Assembly (NCBI GenBank): GCA_002067865.1
Contig: MVRC01000013.1
Span: forward strand, 124,001-188,000
Source of the DNA: Methanomassiliicoccales archaeon PtaU1.Bin124
GTDB lineage: Archaea > Thermoplasmatota > Thermoplasmata > Methanomassiliicoccales > UBA472
Direction: 5' to 3'
Length of the DNA stretch: 64,000 nt
Position numbers and translations under genes: made by a program. This document shows positions 52,792 through 61,883 of this stretch, piece after piece. Positions within the stretch are counted from its first letter, which is position 1. Each line of letters opens with the position of its first letter. The notes under the pieces were generated by a model, which worked only from the letters and a program-made list of their open reading frames with translations, had not been told where the DNA came from and made no database searches.

Positions 52792-53961
52792 ATGTTCCTG
52801 ACGAACGATGAAGAGGCCATTCTGGCTGGTGAGCAGGGCGAGGCCAAGCGCAAGTCGATGGAGCTTCTGCTGGCGTTGGGAAAGATCTACAAGGCCGAAA
52901 AGCTGGTGCCGATCACCTCGGCCCATCTCAGCGGGGTCTCCTACAAGACGATCGGAGAGGGCGGACTGGACTTCCTGCGGGAAATGGCCAAGGACGGCAA
53001 GGTCTCGGTCAAGAGCACGCTGAACCCCGCTGGCATGGACATGCACCGCTGGAGGGAGATGAGGATCGAACCCTCCTTCGCAGAGAGGCAGATCGAGATC
53101 GTCAAGCTCTACTGCAAGATGGGGGTGGAAACGAACTGCACCTGCACGCCTTACCTCGCCGGGAACGTTCCGGGCAAGGGAGAGAACGTGGCCTGGGCCG
53201 AATCCTCCGCCCTTTCGTTCGCCAATTCGATGCTGGGCGCGAGGACCAACAGGGAAGGAGGGCCGGGAGCGCTGGCCGCCGCCCTGCTGGGCAAGACCCC
53301 ATATTACGGTCTGCATCTGGACGAGAACCGCCTCCCCACCGTCATCGTCGAGGCGGAACTGGAGGACCAGCTGCTCGATTACTCGTTGCTGGGCCAGGTG
53401 GTCGGCATGAAGTTCGGGGCCGCCATCCCTTATTTCCGAGGCATCCGGCCGGACGTGAACCAGGCGAAGATCATGGCGGCCGCCATGGCCGCGGCCGGCT
53501 CGGTGGCATTGTTCCATGTCCAGGGACAGACGCCGGAGGCCAGTAAGTTCGATCTGAAGGGCGTGGAGAAGGTCCAGATCACCCGCCGCGACCTGGAGGA
53601 TGCGAAGGACAAGCTGACCACGTCCCAGGACCCCGACCTCATCGCCTTGGGCTGCCCTCATCTCTCCGAGACGGAGATGAAGACCATCGCCAAAGGCCTG
53701 GACGGGAAGAAGAAGCGGAATGACATAGAGGTGTGGTTCTGCACCTCCCAGCGTGTCAAGACCTGGTGCCCCAAGGAAACGGCCGTGCTGGAGAGGTTCG
53801 GCAAGGTGCTGAGCGACACGTGCATGGTGGTGGCGCCGATCGAAAAGACCCACAAGGTGACCGCGTCCAACTCCTGCAAGGCATGCAACTATCTGCCCGG
53901 GCTGTGCTCGCAGAAGTGCATGTGCCGCAGCACCGAGCAGCTGATGGAGCTGATATTGTGA
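52792..53961 (+). CDS. Phosphomevalonate dehydratase large subunit (aconitase X)
   Basis: A 389-residue subunit of the archaeal enzyme that dehydrates 5-phosphomevalonate to trans-anhydromevalonate phosphate, in the archaeal route to isopentenyl diphosphate. The aconitase-X pattern is clear: SAHLSGVSYKTIGEGGLDF, CTCTPYLAGNVPGKGENVAW, SSALSFANSMLGARTNREGG, and C-terminal cysteines in SCKACNYLPGLCS, some of which bind an iron-sulfur cluster. The small subunit starts in its stop codon, so the genes are coupled. Confidence 0.9.
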   Translation: MFLTNDEEAILAGEQGEAKRKSMELLLALGKIYKAEKLVPITSAHLSGVSYKTIGEGGLDFLREMAKDGKVSVKSTLNPAGMDMHRWREMRIEPSFAERQIEIVKLYCKMGVETNCTCTPYLAGNVPGKGENVAWAESSALSFANSMLGARTNREGGPGALAAALLGKTPYYGLHLDENRLPTVIVEAELEDQLLDYSLLGQVVGMKFGAAIPYFRGIRPDVNQAKIMAAAMAAAGSVALFHVQGQTPEASKFDLKGVEKVQITRRDLEDAKDKLTTSQDPDLIALGCPHLSETEMKTIAKGLDGKKKRNDIEVWFCTSQRVKTWCPKETAVLERFGKVLSDTCMVVAPIEKTHKVTASNSCKACNYLPGLCSQKCMCRSTEQLMELIL

Positions 53962-54737
53962 TGCTGCAGGGACGAAGCATATCGAAGGGAAAGGGCAGGG
54001 GCAAAGCGTTGGTCATCAATGGGCCGTTCAGCTTCCTGGGCGGGGTGGACGTGCCGAGCGGAAAACTGACCGTCGGCTCTGGCAAGGAAGGGGAAGTGCT
54101 CAAGGACCGCGTGTTCGTCTTCACCCAGGGAAAGGGGTCGACGGTAGGTTCGTACACCATCATGGACCTGAAGAAACACGGCAACCTGCCTGCCGCCATC
54201 ATCAACCAGTCGGCGGAGACGATCGTTGCGACCGGCGCCGTCATGGCCAACGTCCCCATGGTCGACGGCATAGATATCGGCCTGATCCAGGATGGCGACG
54301 AAGTAGAGGTCGATGGGGATGCTGGCTCCGTCAGCCTGATCGGTCTCGACGAGACCGCGGTGGTCACCTGCGTCATGGAGTACGAAGGCAGATACCTCAT
54401 CGTCAAGCGCAGCGACAAGGTCTCCACGAACAAGCTCAAATGGGCTGGGATTTCTGGCTATATCGAAAAGGGGGAGACCCCGCTCGAGACGGCGTACAAG
54501 GAGATATCCGAGGAGGTCCAGATGGAGAACCCCAAGCTGATCAGGATCCTTCCGGTCATCCACATCCGGGCCGAAGGAAGGTCGTGGGCCATCCATCCGT
54601 TCCACTTCCAAGCCCCGACCGACAAGGTCGTCCTGGACTGGGAGGCCACTGATTATAAGTGGGTCACCCTGGCCGAGGCCGATACCTACGACCTGGTGAA
54701 CGGGTTCAGGCAGTTGCTGAAGGACATCGCTCAGTGA
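53961..54737 (+). CDS. Phosphomevalonate dehydratase small subunit fused to a Nudix domain
   Basis: A 258-residue fusion. Residues 1-128 match the swivelling DUF126 small subunit (GRSISKGKGRGKALVINGPF, QGKGSTVGSYTIMDLKKHG), which completes the dehydratase active site. Residues 129-258 are a Nudix domain with the Nudix box at 166-188: GYIEKGE-x7-KEISEEVQM. The arginine of the box is lysine and the final glycine is glutamine, but the catalytic glutamates are kept. The usual small subunit is about 130 residues, so the Nudix part is an addition. It could hydrolyse a diphosphate or nucleotide. Because type I isopentenyl-diphosphate isomerase is also Nudix, a link to isoprenoid synthesis is possible but unproved. 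The ATG overlaps the large-subunit stop (TGATG). Confidence 0.88.
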   Translation: MLQGRSISKGKGRGKALVINGPFSFLGGVDVPSGKLTVGSGKEGEVLKDRVFVFTQGKGSTVGSYTIMDLKKHGNLPAAIINQSAETIVATGAVMANVPMVDGIDIGLIQDGDEVEVDGDAGSVSLIGLDETAVVTCVMEYEGRYLIVKRSDKVSTNKLKWAGISGYIEKGETPLETAYKEISEEVQMENPKLIRILPVIHIRAEGRSWAIHPFHFQAPTDKVVLDWEATDYKWVTLAEADTYDLVNGFRQLLKDIAQ

Positions 54738-55117
54738 CGGCGCATCTTGTCGCCGTCGGTCATGGAGAAACGGTCGCTGCCCTTGTACGTATGGACGCCT
54801 ATGTTGTTGACGTCCATGGTCTTGTCATCGCCGTTCTTGCCGATGTCATCGATGATGCTGCTCTCCGGGGAAGGCTCCCTTGACAACAGCCATCTGAGCA
54901 CGACGAACGGGACCGCGATGATCGAGAAGATAATGGCGCTGATGGCGAGCAGGTCCCCCGGCCTGGAAAGATAATAAAATATGCTGAATGTCGCGATCGC
55001 TGCCACGGCCAGCATTCCGCCGGTCCTTCTTAGGACCGACCCCTCCCCATTACTGTCTTCGTTGATCTTCCCCACCGAGGGAGCGATTCGCGTCCGCGGT
55101 ATTTTAAACAATTCCAC
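54731..55117 (-). CDS. Small membrane protein, two helices
   Basis: A 128-residue protein. A polar N-terminus leads to two hydrophobic helices (TGGMLAVAAIATFSIFYYLS and LLAISAIIFSIIAVPFVVLRW), followed by a charged cytoplasmic tail (DDIGKNGDDKTMDVNNIG). No family recognised. It converges with the Nudix fusion gene, overlapping it by seven bases, and lies seven bases from the HNH nuclease gene's stop. Confidence 0.6.
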   Translation of the reverse strand: MELFKIPRTRIAPSVGKINEDSNGEGSVLRRTGGMLAVAAIATFSIFYYLSRPGDLLAISAIIFSIIAVPFVVLRWLLSREPSPESSIIDDIGKNGDDKTMDVNNIGVHTYKGSDRFSMTDGDKMRRH

Positions 55118-55124
55118 TAGGGGA

Positions 55125-55853
55125 TTAATCTAAACCCAATGAGGATAGATCATCACCTATCTCTTCATCAATGGACATGAGGTGCTCTTCCATGCAAAGG
55201 CGCCTCACCTCCTCCTCCGTCCTGCCGTCCTTCCTCAAGGCCGCCACATCCTCCAGGGTGTGGGTCCTGTGACAGTCGTGGCAGAGCGTGATCAGGTTGC
55301 CTGGATGTTCGGTCCCGCCGCGGCATCGGGGGATGATGTGGTGGACCTCCAAGGCCGCCCGGCCGTTCCTCTTCTTCGGCAGGTCCTGGAAGGTGCGCCC
55401 GCACTCCTGGCAGGTGAACCTGTCCCTTCTTAGGATGGTGATGTGGATTCGAGGCCAGAGCTGCCTTCTCAATGATGCGTCGCAGGCGTCGCTGAAGATC
55501 TCCTCCCTGCACCCGCCCTCGTACCAGCCGCTATGTCCTGGCTGCTTCGTTCCCTTGTATGCCCGCTTGAACGAGCTCCATTCGCCGCACAGCTTCTGGC
55601 TTAGTGAACCAGGAATGTGCCTCTTGCCGCAATGATCGCAATGCACCGAACCCCGGGAGGAGATCTTCTTGCCTTCTGCTGTGACCTTGTAAGGGCAGGA
55701 GCGGAAGAGCATCCAGTCGCAGGAGATCGGTACGACCTCGGAGGCCTGGTGGAAGACATAGCTCTGCACACCTGGCTCAAGCGCATGGTTCGTCTTCAGT
55801 CCGCAATATGCGTCCTTTCCCAAGTTCATGGCATGGCAGCAGCTAGAGTGCAT
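55125..55853 (-). CDS. HNH endonuclease family protein with zinc-binding cysteines
   Basis: A 242-residue protein. The N-terminal half carries cysteine pairs including CDHCGKRH (zinc-binding-like). The C-terminal half is a HNH nuclease: CQECGRTFQDLP, LEVHHIIPRCRGGTEHPGN and LCHDCHRTHT, with the HH/N/H pattern. HNH proteins nick or cut DNA or RNA and occur in mobile elements, restriction and repair. No intron, intein or toxin partner is seen here. ATG at 55853 lies about 20 bases after a TATA-like GATTATATTTG; the in-frame TTG at 55865 is less likely. Confidence 0.82.
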   Translation of the reverse strand: MHSSCCHAMNLGKDAYCGLKTNHALEPGVQSYVFHQASEVVPISCDWMLFRSCPYKVTAEGKKISSRGSVHCDHCGKRHIPGSLSQKLCGEWSSFKRAYKGTKQPGHSGWYEGGCREEIFSDACDASLRRQLWPRIHITILRRDRFTCQECGRTFQDLPKKRNGRAALEVHHIIPRCRGGTEHPGNLITLCHDCHRTHTLEDVAALRKDGRTEEEVRRLCMEEHLMSIDEEIGDDLSSLGLD

Positions 55854-55910
55854 CTGATCCCGCAAATATAATCCGGTATTATATATAAAAAAATGAGGGT
55901 TTTAAAGCGT

Positions 55911-58900
55911 TTACAACGTGGCGTCGACCTCTTTCTCCAGCAGGTTCAGCTCATGCGGGTCCAGGGTGGACGGGTTCAGCGCCATGATCAGGATGGAGTG
56001 GTTGATCGCCACCTGGTCGCGCAGCGACTGGATGAACCTCAGGACCGTCAGGAAGTTGTTGTTGGTGATGAGGTATTCCAGGCCGTCCAGCAATATGACC
56101 CCGCCGTTGTTGGAGAGGAACTGCTCCAGCGAGTAGGACAGCTTCTCCAGGTCCTTCGGGCGCAACGAGTTCTCCTTGCCCACATTGCTCAGCCAGATCA
56201 TCTGAGCGTCACCGATCTGGTACTTGCTCTTGATCTTGACCGGGTAGTTGCGGGTGATGCAGAAGCCTTTCATGCCGATGCCGATGGTCTTCTCGAAGAA
56301 GGCGTAGGCCCGTTCGGACTTGTCCTCCTTGATCAGATAGCTGAAGGACTGCTCCAGCGCCTTGATCTCCATCGGTTGGGCCTGTACCGCTTGGGCCACC
56401 GGGGCCGCTGCGGCCGGCGCAGGCGCCGGTGCCTGGGCCTCCTCTTCCTCCACCGTGCTCACAATGACGGCCGCGCCGCACGAGGCGCAGGATAGCTGGT
56501 CGGGCATGACCGGCTTGCCGCAGTTGCGGCAGCTGATGGGCTTCTCCAGCAGTCCGTCCGAGACGTAGGTGAAGATCGACTCGAGCGTCTTGTTGCCCAG
56601 CCCCTTCACCGACGAAAGGTCGTCCTTGCTGGCGGACTTCAGCTTCTCCACGCTGTTGAAGCCGGAATCGTAGAGCATCTCCGCCTTCACCGGGTTCATG
56701 CGGGGGATGCGCCTCAGCATGATCAGCATCTTGTCCCGGGGCATGGCCGACGGGCCGGCGGTGGCGCACTTGGGGCACTTGCCCGTTTCGTCCAATGGCC
56801 CGCCGCAGGTGTTGCACTTGCCTCCGGTATCCATCCGGCTCAGCACGTGACAGATCTTCTTCGCCTCGGTCTTGCCCACGCCCGGTACGTTGGCCAGCTT
56901 GTCCTCGTCCAGGGCCTTGAGCGATTCGATGTTCTTATGGCCGGCCTCGACCAGTGCCAGGGCGATCTTCGAATTGACCCCCTGCACCTTCATCAGCTCC
57001 ACGATGGACTCGCGGATGTGCAGCGAGGTGACGGCCACCTCCAGCTTCTCGCCATCGATGTCCCAGTGCATCTTGTACTCGCCCCTGGGCTCGAGGAAGA
57101 ACTGCATCTTGCGGCAGCGCGTCTCCGACTTGATGTGCTCCTGCCAGATCTTGATGTACTCCTCGATCTTGGCCGGCGCGGACAGCTCCACGCTGACATA
57201 CTCCTCCACGTCCAGCTTCATGTCCTTGCGCATCTGCTGGATGCGGCGGATGATCTCTCGGGAGTAGCCCTCGGCCTCGATCTCGGCGGTGACTTCGAAG
57301 TCCAGGTAGATCTCGCCACCGGAATACTTCACCGCGACCACGTTCTCCGGGAGGGTCGTGACGAACGAGACCATGTTCTGCTCGATCTTGACGAACTGCC
57401 CTTCGATGCCCAGTTGGTACTCTCCCCGGTCCACGCTCTCCTTGATCATCTTGGCGGGGCGGGACTTGAGCAATATCGCGATCTTGCTGGCCCATTGCCT
57501 GTATACCTTCCCGATGGCGTTGGGGTTCGGCACGACGGTCAGGTTCGTCTCCGGCCACTGCTCGCCCGGCGCGACGTACTCGACCTTCTTCACGTTGGCC
57601 TGGGGCAGAAGTATCTGCTCCAGCGGCCTCATGGCCTCCATGGACTCCTTGGTGTTGGGCAGCAGGACCATCCTCTTCAGGGGCCAGCGCAGCTTCATGT
57701 TCCTGGCCTGGCGCTCCCTGGTGACGATCTCCACGACCTCCTTGACCACGTCCATGGCCGATTCCAGCCTCTCATCCACCTTGGTGAGGTCGGATCCGGG
57801 CCAGTCCAGCATATGGACCGAGTCCTTCCTTCCGTCCAGGTGCTTGTAGATGATGTCGGTGACGTGCGGGCAGATGGGCGCCAGCAGCAGGTTCAGGTCC
57901 GTGACCGTCTGGTACAGCGTGACGTAGGCGGCAAGCTTGTCCAGGTTGCCCTCCTCTTCCCACATACGGTCGCGGATCAGGCGGACGTACCAGCGGGAAA
58001 GGTCCTCCAGCACGAACTCCTCCAGCGCCCTGGTGGCCTTGTGCATGTCATAGGCGTTCAGGTCCCTGGTGACCTCGTTCTTCAACTTCTCCGTGCGGGA
58101 GACGAGCCACTTGTCCTCCGGCCTCATGTTGGCCATGACCCTCTCCGTGTCGACGGTGTCGATGTCGAAGTTGTCGATGGACATGTAGGTGGTGGCGAAG
58201 TTGACCACGTTCCACAGGACGTTCAGCATCTTGCGGGCGTTCTTCACACCCTCGTTCTGGAAGGATATGTCCTCCCATGGGGCCGATGAGCGCAGCAGAT
58301 AGAAGCGCAGCGAGTCCGCGCCGTAGTCCTTGACCACCTTCTCCGGCTCGATGACGTTGCCGCGGCTCTTGGACATCGGCAGGCCCTGAGGGTCCAGCAT
58401 CCAGCCGACCATGAGCACCGATTCGTAGGGGGCGCGACCGAACGCCATGACCCCCGCCGCCAGCTGCGAGTAGAACCACCCGCGGGTCTGGTCGTGGCCC
58501 TCGCAGATCCACTTGGCCGGCCAGAGCCTCTCGAACTCCGCCCTCTTGCGGGGGAACCCGAGCTGCGCCCAGGAAGCGACCGCAGAATCGAACCAGACGT
58601 CCAGGACGTCGGCGACGCGGCGCATCTCGCCCGAGCACTTCGGGCACTTGAACGTGACGTGGTCGATCCAGGGGCGGTGCAGGTCCATGTCGCTGCGGTA
58701 GCCGTCCCCCTTCTCCAGGTCCTCCGCGGTGGCGACGACCTTCATGTCGCCGCACTTCCCGCACACCCAGACCGGGATGGGGATGCCCCAGTACCTCTGC
58801 CTGGAGATGCACCAGTCGCGCGCGTTCATGACCCAGTCGTACTCACGCGATGACCCGGCCCAATCCGGGGTCCAGCGCACCCGCTCGATCTCCTCGAGCA

Positions 58901-60179
58901 TCTGGTTCTTGACCGCCGTGACCTTCAGGAACCACTGGTTGGTGGTACGGAAGATGATGGGCGACTTGCAGCGCCAGCAATGACCGTAACGGTGCGCGAT
59001 GGTGGTCTGGTAGAACAGGAAGCCCTTGTCGGTCAGGTCCTGCAGGATCATCGGGTTGGCCTTCTTGATGTGCAGCCCGTTGTACTTGGTGCCGATCTGG
59101 TCCGTGTACTTGCCGGACTCATCGACGGGGCAGAAGGGGGCGATGCCGTACTCCTTGCCCAGCTCGAAGTCCTCAGGACCAAAGCCCGGAGCGATGTGCA
59201 CCAGGCCGGTGTTCGAGGCCTCGACGGTCTTGGATGCTATGACGTGATGCACCCACTTGCCGGAGACCTCCTTCTGGTAAGGCACGACGTCCTCGAAGAT
59301 GGAGCGGTATTCCAGACCGACCAGGTCGTCGCCCTCCATCTCTTCCAGTATGTCATACCCTTCCCATCCGCCCAGGTCTCGGATGGATTCCACCAGGTCC
59401 TTCATGACGATGACCGTCTCGGTCTCGCCGATCCTGCGGAAACGGACCCTGACATACTTGAAGTCGGGATGGGCCGCCACGGCCAGGTTGGCCGGCAGCG
59501 TCCACGGCGTGGTGGTCCAGATGAGCAGGAACGTCTTCGAATCGTCCTTCAGCGGGAACTTGACGTAGATCGAAGGGTCCTTCTCGTCCGAATATTCGAT
59601 CTCCGCCTCGGCCAGCGCGGTCTCGCAGCGGGGGCAGCAGGGCAGCACCCTGTTGGCCTGCAGCAGCAGACCCTTGTCATAGGCCCTCTTCAGCGTCCAC
59701 CAGGCCGCCTCGATATAACTTGAGTTGATGGTGAGATAGGGATTGTCCCAGTCCATCCACACGCCGAGGTCCTTGAACTGCTCGTTCATCTTGCGCTGAT
59801 ACTCCACAGCGAAGTTCTTGCAGGTGGAGACGAAGCGGTCGATGCCGTACTCCTCGATCTCCTTCTTGTTCTTGACCCCGATGCTCTGCTCCACCTTGAC
59901 CTCGATGGGCAGGCCGTGCATGTCGTAACCGGGCTTGTCGAAAACGTTGAAGCGCTGCATGCGCTTGAACCGGAGGATGGTGTCCTTGATCGTCTTGTTC
60001 CAGGTCGTACCCAGATGGATGGAGCCGGTGGTGTACGGCGGCCCATCGACGAAATAGAAGTCCGGACCGGACGCCCGCAGCTCCTTCGTTCGTTTGTAAA
60101 CGTCTATTTTCTTCCAATCTTCCCTGATCTGCTTCTCGAGCTCGACAGGGTTGTAGTTTCCAGAGACTGGCTTTATCAT
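55911..60179 (-). CDS. ileS: Isoleucyl-tRNA synthetase with C-terminal HhH, zinc-ribbon and DUF835 extension
   Basis: A 1,422-residue protein read in one uninterrupted frame. The synthetase part (about 1-1060) has the class I HLGT motif (55-58, HIGH equivalent) and MSKSRGN (about 600), the editing domain, and the archaeal-type C-terminal domain with VTSLHIRESIVELMKVQG. After that it continues with a helix-hairpin-helix (ANVPGVGKTEAKKICHVL), a zinc ribbon (CNTCGGP-x5-CPKC), a second HhH (LSSVKGLGNKTLESI), another zinc ribbon (CRNCGKP-x7-CASCG), an alanine-proline linker and a DUF835 domain (GGVILLDGLEYLITNNNF). A normal archaeal IleRS ends near 1,060. Start ATG 60179 follows AAGG; 60206 is possible. 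The extension could tie tRNA charging to a signalling or nucleic-acid-binding function; this is inference. Confidence 0.94.
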   Translation of the reverse strand: MIKPVSGNYNPVELEKQIREDWKKIDVYKRTKELRASGPDFYFVDGPPYTTGSIHLGTTWNKTIKDTILRFKRMQRFNVFDKPGYDMHGLPIEVKVEQSIGVKNKKEIEEYGIDRFVSTCKNFAVEYQRKMNEQFKDLGVWMDWDNPYLTINSSYIEAAWWTLKRAYDKGLLLQANRVLPCCPRCETALAEAEIEYSDEKDPSIYVKFPLKDDSKTFLLIWTTTPWTLPANLAVAAHPDFKYVRVRFRRIGETETVIVMKDLVESIRDLGGWEGYDILEEMEGDDLVGLEYRSIFEDVVPYQKEVSGKWVHHVIASKTVEASNTGLVHIAPGFGPEDFELGKEYGIAPFCPVDESGKYTDQIGTKYNGLHIKKANPMILQDLTDKGFLFYQTTIAHRYGHCWRCKSPIIFRTTNQWFLKVTAVKNQMLEEIERVRWTPDWAGSSREYDWVMNARDWCISRQRYWGIPIPVWVCGKCGDMKVVATAEDLEKGDGYRSDMDLHRPWIDHVTFKCPKCSGEMRRVADVLDVWFDSAVASWAQLGFPRKRAEFERLWPAKWICEGHDQTRGWFYSQLAAGVMAFGRAPYESVLMVGWMLDPQGLPMSKSRGNVIEPEKVVKDYGADSLRFYLLRSSAPWEDISFQNEGVKNARKMLNVLWNVVNFATTYMSIDNFDIDTVDTERVMANMRPEDKWLVSRTEKLKNEVTRDLNAYDMHKATRALEEFVLEDLSRWYVRLIRDRMWEEEGNLDKLAAYVTLYQTVTDLNLLLAPICPHVTDIIYKHLDGRKDSVHMLDWPGSDLTKVDERLESAMDVVKEVVEIVTRERQARNMKLRWPLKRMVLLPNTKESMEAMRPLEQILLPQANVKKVEYVAPGEQWPETNLTVVPNPNAIGKVYRQWASKIAILLKSRPAKMIKESVDRGEYQLGIEGQFVKIEQNMVSFVTTLPENVVAVKYSGGEIYLDFEVTAEIEAEGYSREIIRRIQQMRKDMKLDVEEYVSVELSAPAKIEEYIKIWQEHIKSETRCRKMQFFLEPRGEYKMHWDIDGEKLEVAVTSLHIRESIVELMKVQGVNSKIALALVEAGHKNIESLKALDEDKLANVPGVGKTEAKKICHVLSRMDTGGKCNTCGGPLDETGKCPKCATAGPSAMPRDKMLIMLRRIPRMNPVKAEMLYDSGFNSVEKLKSASKDDLSSVKGLGNKTLESIFTYVSDGLLEKPISCRNCGKPVMPDQLSCASCGAAVIVSTVEEEEAQAPAPAPAAAAPVAQAVQAQPMEIKALEQSFSYLIKEDKSERAYAFFEKTIGIGMKGFCITRNYPVKIKSKYQIGDAQMIWLSNVGKENSLRPKDLEKLSYSLEQFLSNNGGVILLDGLEYLITNNNFLTVLRFIQSLRDQVAINHSILIMALNPSTLDPHELNLLEKEVDATL

Positions 60180-60327
60180 CGCCTTCAACTCCGCCCAATC
60201 GCGCATCCGTTTATGAATCTGACGGTTCTGGATTCTCCCGAGGCCGTCGCGTCGGCGATTGAACTGGGTGGGGTATGCACAATTGGTTAGATATAAACTG
60301 CCACATTTTTCTAGAAGCGGTGGAGGC

Positions 60328-61353
60328 TCAGAACATGTCCAAACGGCTCTGCTTTCCGCTCACAGGGGGCTCCGGCCTCTTCCCCATCTTGTCCAGGGCG
60401 GAACGCACCCTGGCCTCGGTGAAGTCATGCTCCTTCACCAGCATCTCGATGACGTGGTCGGGCTCCGGCGGTTTCACGTCCAATGAATAGTTGTCGGTGT
60501 GCTCGAAGTGCAGGAAGATGTCCCTCACCTGTTCATACTCGGGCATCTCCTTGTCGAGCGCGGCCATGACCGTTTGGAAGTCCCCATGCTCTTTGATCAG
60601 CTTGAGCCCCTTCTTCGGGCCGATGCCCCTGATGCCCTCATTGAAGTCCGTGCCCATGAGGATGCAGATGTCGATGAGCTGCTCCCGGGATATGTCCAAG
60701 GTGCGGAGGACCTCTTCCAGCTCCACCATCTCCATCTTCACGTCCCGGTACTCGTTCCGACCCGGCATCTTCCTTCGACCGGCCAGGGTGAGGTTCTTCA
60801 GCAGCCGGGGGGCGCCGAACAGCAGCGAATCGAAGTCCTGGCTCGATGCCGCCCATACGTCCCCCTTTTGGGCCATGTACGCTGCCTGGGCCTCTCCCTC
60901 CCCCGGCGCCTGGACGATGGGGATGCCCAGATGGACCAATAGGATGCGGGACGAGGCGACGATATCGTTGGTGATCTTGGTGGACTGGGTGGCCTTGGAG
61001 TATGCCGCCTCCGTGTCCCCCGCCTTGACGGCCTCATGCCATTCCTGCTGGGCCTTGGCCCGCCGTTCATGCCTCTCCTGGATGGTCGCCGCCTTCAGCC
61101 GGGAGGGAAGGCCGTCGAAGACGTACACCGGCCGCATGCCCATCTCGATCAGGTTGGCGTTCCGGTTCAACAGCCCGGCCAAGTGGGACGTGACCCTTCC
61201 TTGATCGTCCTTCAACGGTGTGCCGTCTGGCTGCCTGATCACCGAGAGGAACTGGTAGATGGCGTTGTATGCGTCTATGGCCACGGTCTTACCGCCCAGC
61301 TGGGCCGGCTCCATCTCATGGAAAGTGACCAGGTCGGAGAGGTTGACGCCCAT
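60328..61353 (-). CDS. fen: Flap endonuclease 1 (FEN-1)
   Basis: A 341-residue structure-specific nuclease that removes RNA-DNA flaps in replication and repair. It begins MGVNLSDLVTFHEM, with the catalytic aspartates in AIDAYNAIYQFL and VYVFDGLPSRLK, then APGEGEAQAAYMA and SQDFDSLLFGAPRLL, and the H3TH motif IRGIGPKKGLKLIKEHG. The tail ends QSRLDMF, a PIP box for binding the PCNA clamp. ATG at 61353 fits the family; the frame extends to 61371. The IleRS gene follows on the same strand with a 148-base gap and its own TATA. Confidence 0.96.
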   Translation of the reverse strand: MGVNLSDLVTFHEMEPAQLGGKTVAIDAYNAIYQFLSVIRQPDGTPLKDDQGRVTSHLAGLLNRNANLIEMGMRPVYVFDGLPSRLKAATIQERHERRAKAQQEWHEAVKAGDTEAAYSKATQSTKITNDIVASSRILLVHLGIPIVQAPGEGEAQAAYMAQKGDVWAASSQDFDSLLFGAPRLLKNLTLAGRRKMPGRNEYRDVKMEMVELEEVLRTLDISREQLIDICILMGTDFNEGIRGIGPKKGLKLIKEHGDFQTVMAALDKEMPEYEQVRDIFLHFEHTDNYSLDVKPPEPDHVIEMLVKEHDFTEARVRSALDKMGKRPEPPVSGKQSRLDMF

Positions 61354-61435
61354 GATATCCCGACCCCGCATCCCTTCTCGGCCTAATCAAACATGCGGGA
61401 AAGCAATAAGAGGCCCGGCCTACCATCCATTCCCC

Positions 61436-61648
61436 ATGAGGGACGAGTACGGTTTCAAGGGGAAGAAGCCAGTGGAGGTCGGGAACATCTACGACATCGC
61501 CATAACGGACCTGGGCGCGCAAGGGGACGGCGTAGGCACGGTGAACGGTTTCGTGGTGATAGTCCAAGATGGGGTGAAAGGAAAGAAGTACAAGGTCAAG
61601 ATAACAAAGGTCGGCCCGAAGATGGCCTTCGGGAAGATCGTGGAGTGA
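61436..61648 (+). CDS. Single-domain TRAM protein, second copy
   Basis: A 70-residue TRAM protein. GKKPVEVGNIYDIAITDLGA, QGDGVGTVNGFVVIVQDGVK and VKITKVGPKMAFGKIVE give the complete beta-barrel pattern. Probable RNA chaperone, like the gene at 1399-1620 but only moderately similar to it. It is divergent from FEN-1 and its stop adjoins the small membrane protein gene. No ribosome site precedes the ATG, so a leaderless mRNA is likely. Confidence 0.88.
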   Translation: MRDEYGFKGKKPVEVGNIYDIAITDLGAQGDGVGTVNGFVVIVQDGVKGKKYKVKITKVGPKMAFGKIVE

Positions 61649-61822
61649 TCATTCCTTGAAATAAGGAACGAACGCCATGATCATGACGATGCCGATCCAG
61701 ACCAGCAGGATCATGAAGATGCAGATGCTGGACTGTGCTACCATGGCCACGGCCAAAAGCAACAGCGGGATGACGACCATCAGCAGCACTATCAACCAAT
61801 TCCGACTCAGCTTGAACTTCAC
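61649..61822 (-). CDS. Small membrane protein
   Basis: A 57-residue protein with two hydrophobic helices, NWLIVLLMVVIPLLLLAVAM and SICIFMILLVWIGIVMIMAFV, after a short basic N-terminus. Start GTG 61822 gives the usual basic start before a helix; an in-frame TTG at 61861 would add 13 residues. It is convergent with the TRAM gene. No function can be assigned. Confidence 0.55.
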   Translation of the reverse strand: MKFKLSRNWLIVLLMVVIPLLLLAVAMVAQSSICIFMILLVWIGIVMIMAFVPYFKE

Positions 61823-61883
61823 GGACCCACTCGCCTCTGAATGAAATGACCCGCTTATCAACCTTTTGGCGATATGCCAGCGC

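Noticed and set aside
56847-58289. Long frame antisense to ileS
   Set aside because: Shadow of the synthetase codons, without start signals or family motifs.
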